Shown here piece by piece: positions 22,942-23,030 of a stretch of DNA of 23,030 nt. The translations under genes were made by a program, and so were the position numbers. The DNA lies in contig JAGLCE010000112.1 in the NCBI GenBank assembly GCA_023146365.1, positions 1-23,030 of the forward strand, written 5' to 3'. The stretch's first letter is position 1. Every line of letters begins with the position of its first letter. The notes beneath the pieces are model-generated. The model saw nothing but the letters and a program-made list of their open reading frames with translations. It was not told the DNA's origin and ran no database searches. Source of the DNA: Endozoicomonadaceae bacterium. GTDB lineage: Bacteria > Pseudomonadota > Gammaproteobacteria > Pseudomonadales > Endozoicomonadaceae.

Positions 22942-22970
22942 CCTTTAGCGCTGGTTTCTAAAGGCTTTTT
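22942..22970 (+). terminator. Possible rho-independent terminator
   Basis: CCTTTAG (22942-22948) pairs with CTAAAGG (22958-22964) across a 9-base loop, then CTTTTT. It is oriented for plus-strand transcription, though no intact plus-strand gene precedes it. It may belong to a lost gene. Confidence 0.4.
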
Positions 22971-23002
22971 CTACTCTTCAGGTCGGGGTATAAAATTCGG
23001 TG

Positions 23003-23030
23003 TCAGATTGTTCTATTTTCAATTTCACGA
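23003..23030 (-). CDS. 3' tail of a probable third F-box-family gene, cut by the window edge
   Basis: The minus strand reads R-E-I-E-N-R-T-I-stop into the right edge, against N-D-K-L-L-K-R-T-I-stop at the end of the F-box protein at 98-1888. The downstream flanks of the two are also alike. Only eight codons are visible, so the identification rests on this shared end and flank. Confidence 0.35.

Noticed and set aside
1..23030. tRNA or rRNA genes
   Set aside because: No cloverleaf-like stretch or conserved rRNA segment was recognised on either strand, though no dedicated scan could be run.

Overview
The window looks like a chromosome segment of a gammaproteobacterium. Conserved housekeeping genes (rpsP-rimM-trmD-rplS, xerD-dsbC-hom-thrC-recJ, prfB-lysS, ung) have Pseudomonas/Oceanospirillales-like order and protein sequences. 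Between them sit AT-rich accessory blocks carrying eukaryote-like proteins, broken gene copies and transposase scars. That mix suggests an animal-associated bacterium, possibly of the Endozoicomonadaceae; the family assignment is inference.

Layout. (1) 1-2760: a minus-strand F-box plus beta-propeller-like protein, then a decayed second copy of its 5' end with its upstream flank, and a plus-strand ORF remnant with one stop. (2) 2761-5040: rpsP, rimM, trmD and rplS, tightly packed and closed by a terminator. (3) 5041-8800: an accessory insert between rplS and xerD. It holds a 779-residue macrodomain protein (minus strand). Directly downstream on the same strand is a broken RING-end plus Deltex C-terminal (DTC) domain. 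Two remnants of one ISAs1-like transposase bracket the pair. (4) 8879-20983: xerD, dsbC, hom, thrC, recJ, a short FlgM-like gene, prfB with its programmed frameshift, lysS, a TetR regulator, a small membrane protein and ung. (5) 20984-23030: a third ISAs1 scar, an unrecognised 430-residue protein with an internal duplication, a partial duplicate of the ung 5' region, and at the edge what looks like the 3' tail of another member of the F-box family.

How it fits together. The core genes cover ribosome assembly, tRNA modification, translation termination and charging, chromosome dimer resolution, periplasmic disulfide isomerisation, threonine synthesis and DNA repair. The accessory genes look like host-directed effectors. 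An F-box protein could recruit a host SCF ubiquitin ligase. A macrodomain followed by RING/DTC sequence recalls the animal PARP9-DTX3L pair, which links ADP-ribose and ubiquitin. Broken copies, transposase scars and duplicated core-gene fragments indicate that these blocks turn over quickly. No secretion signal or transport system was identified, so delivery into a host is inference.
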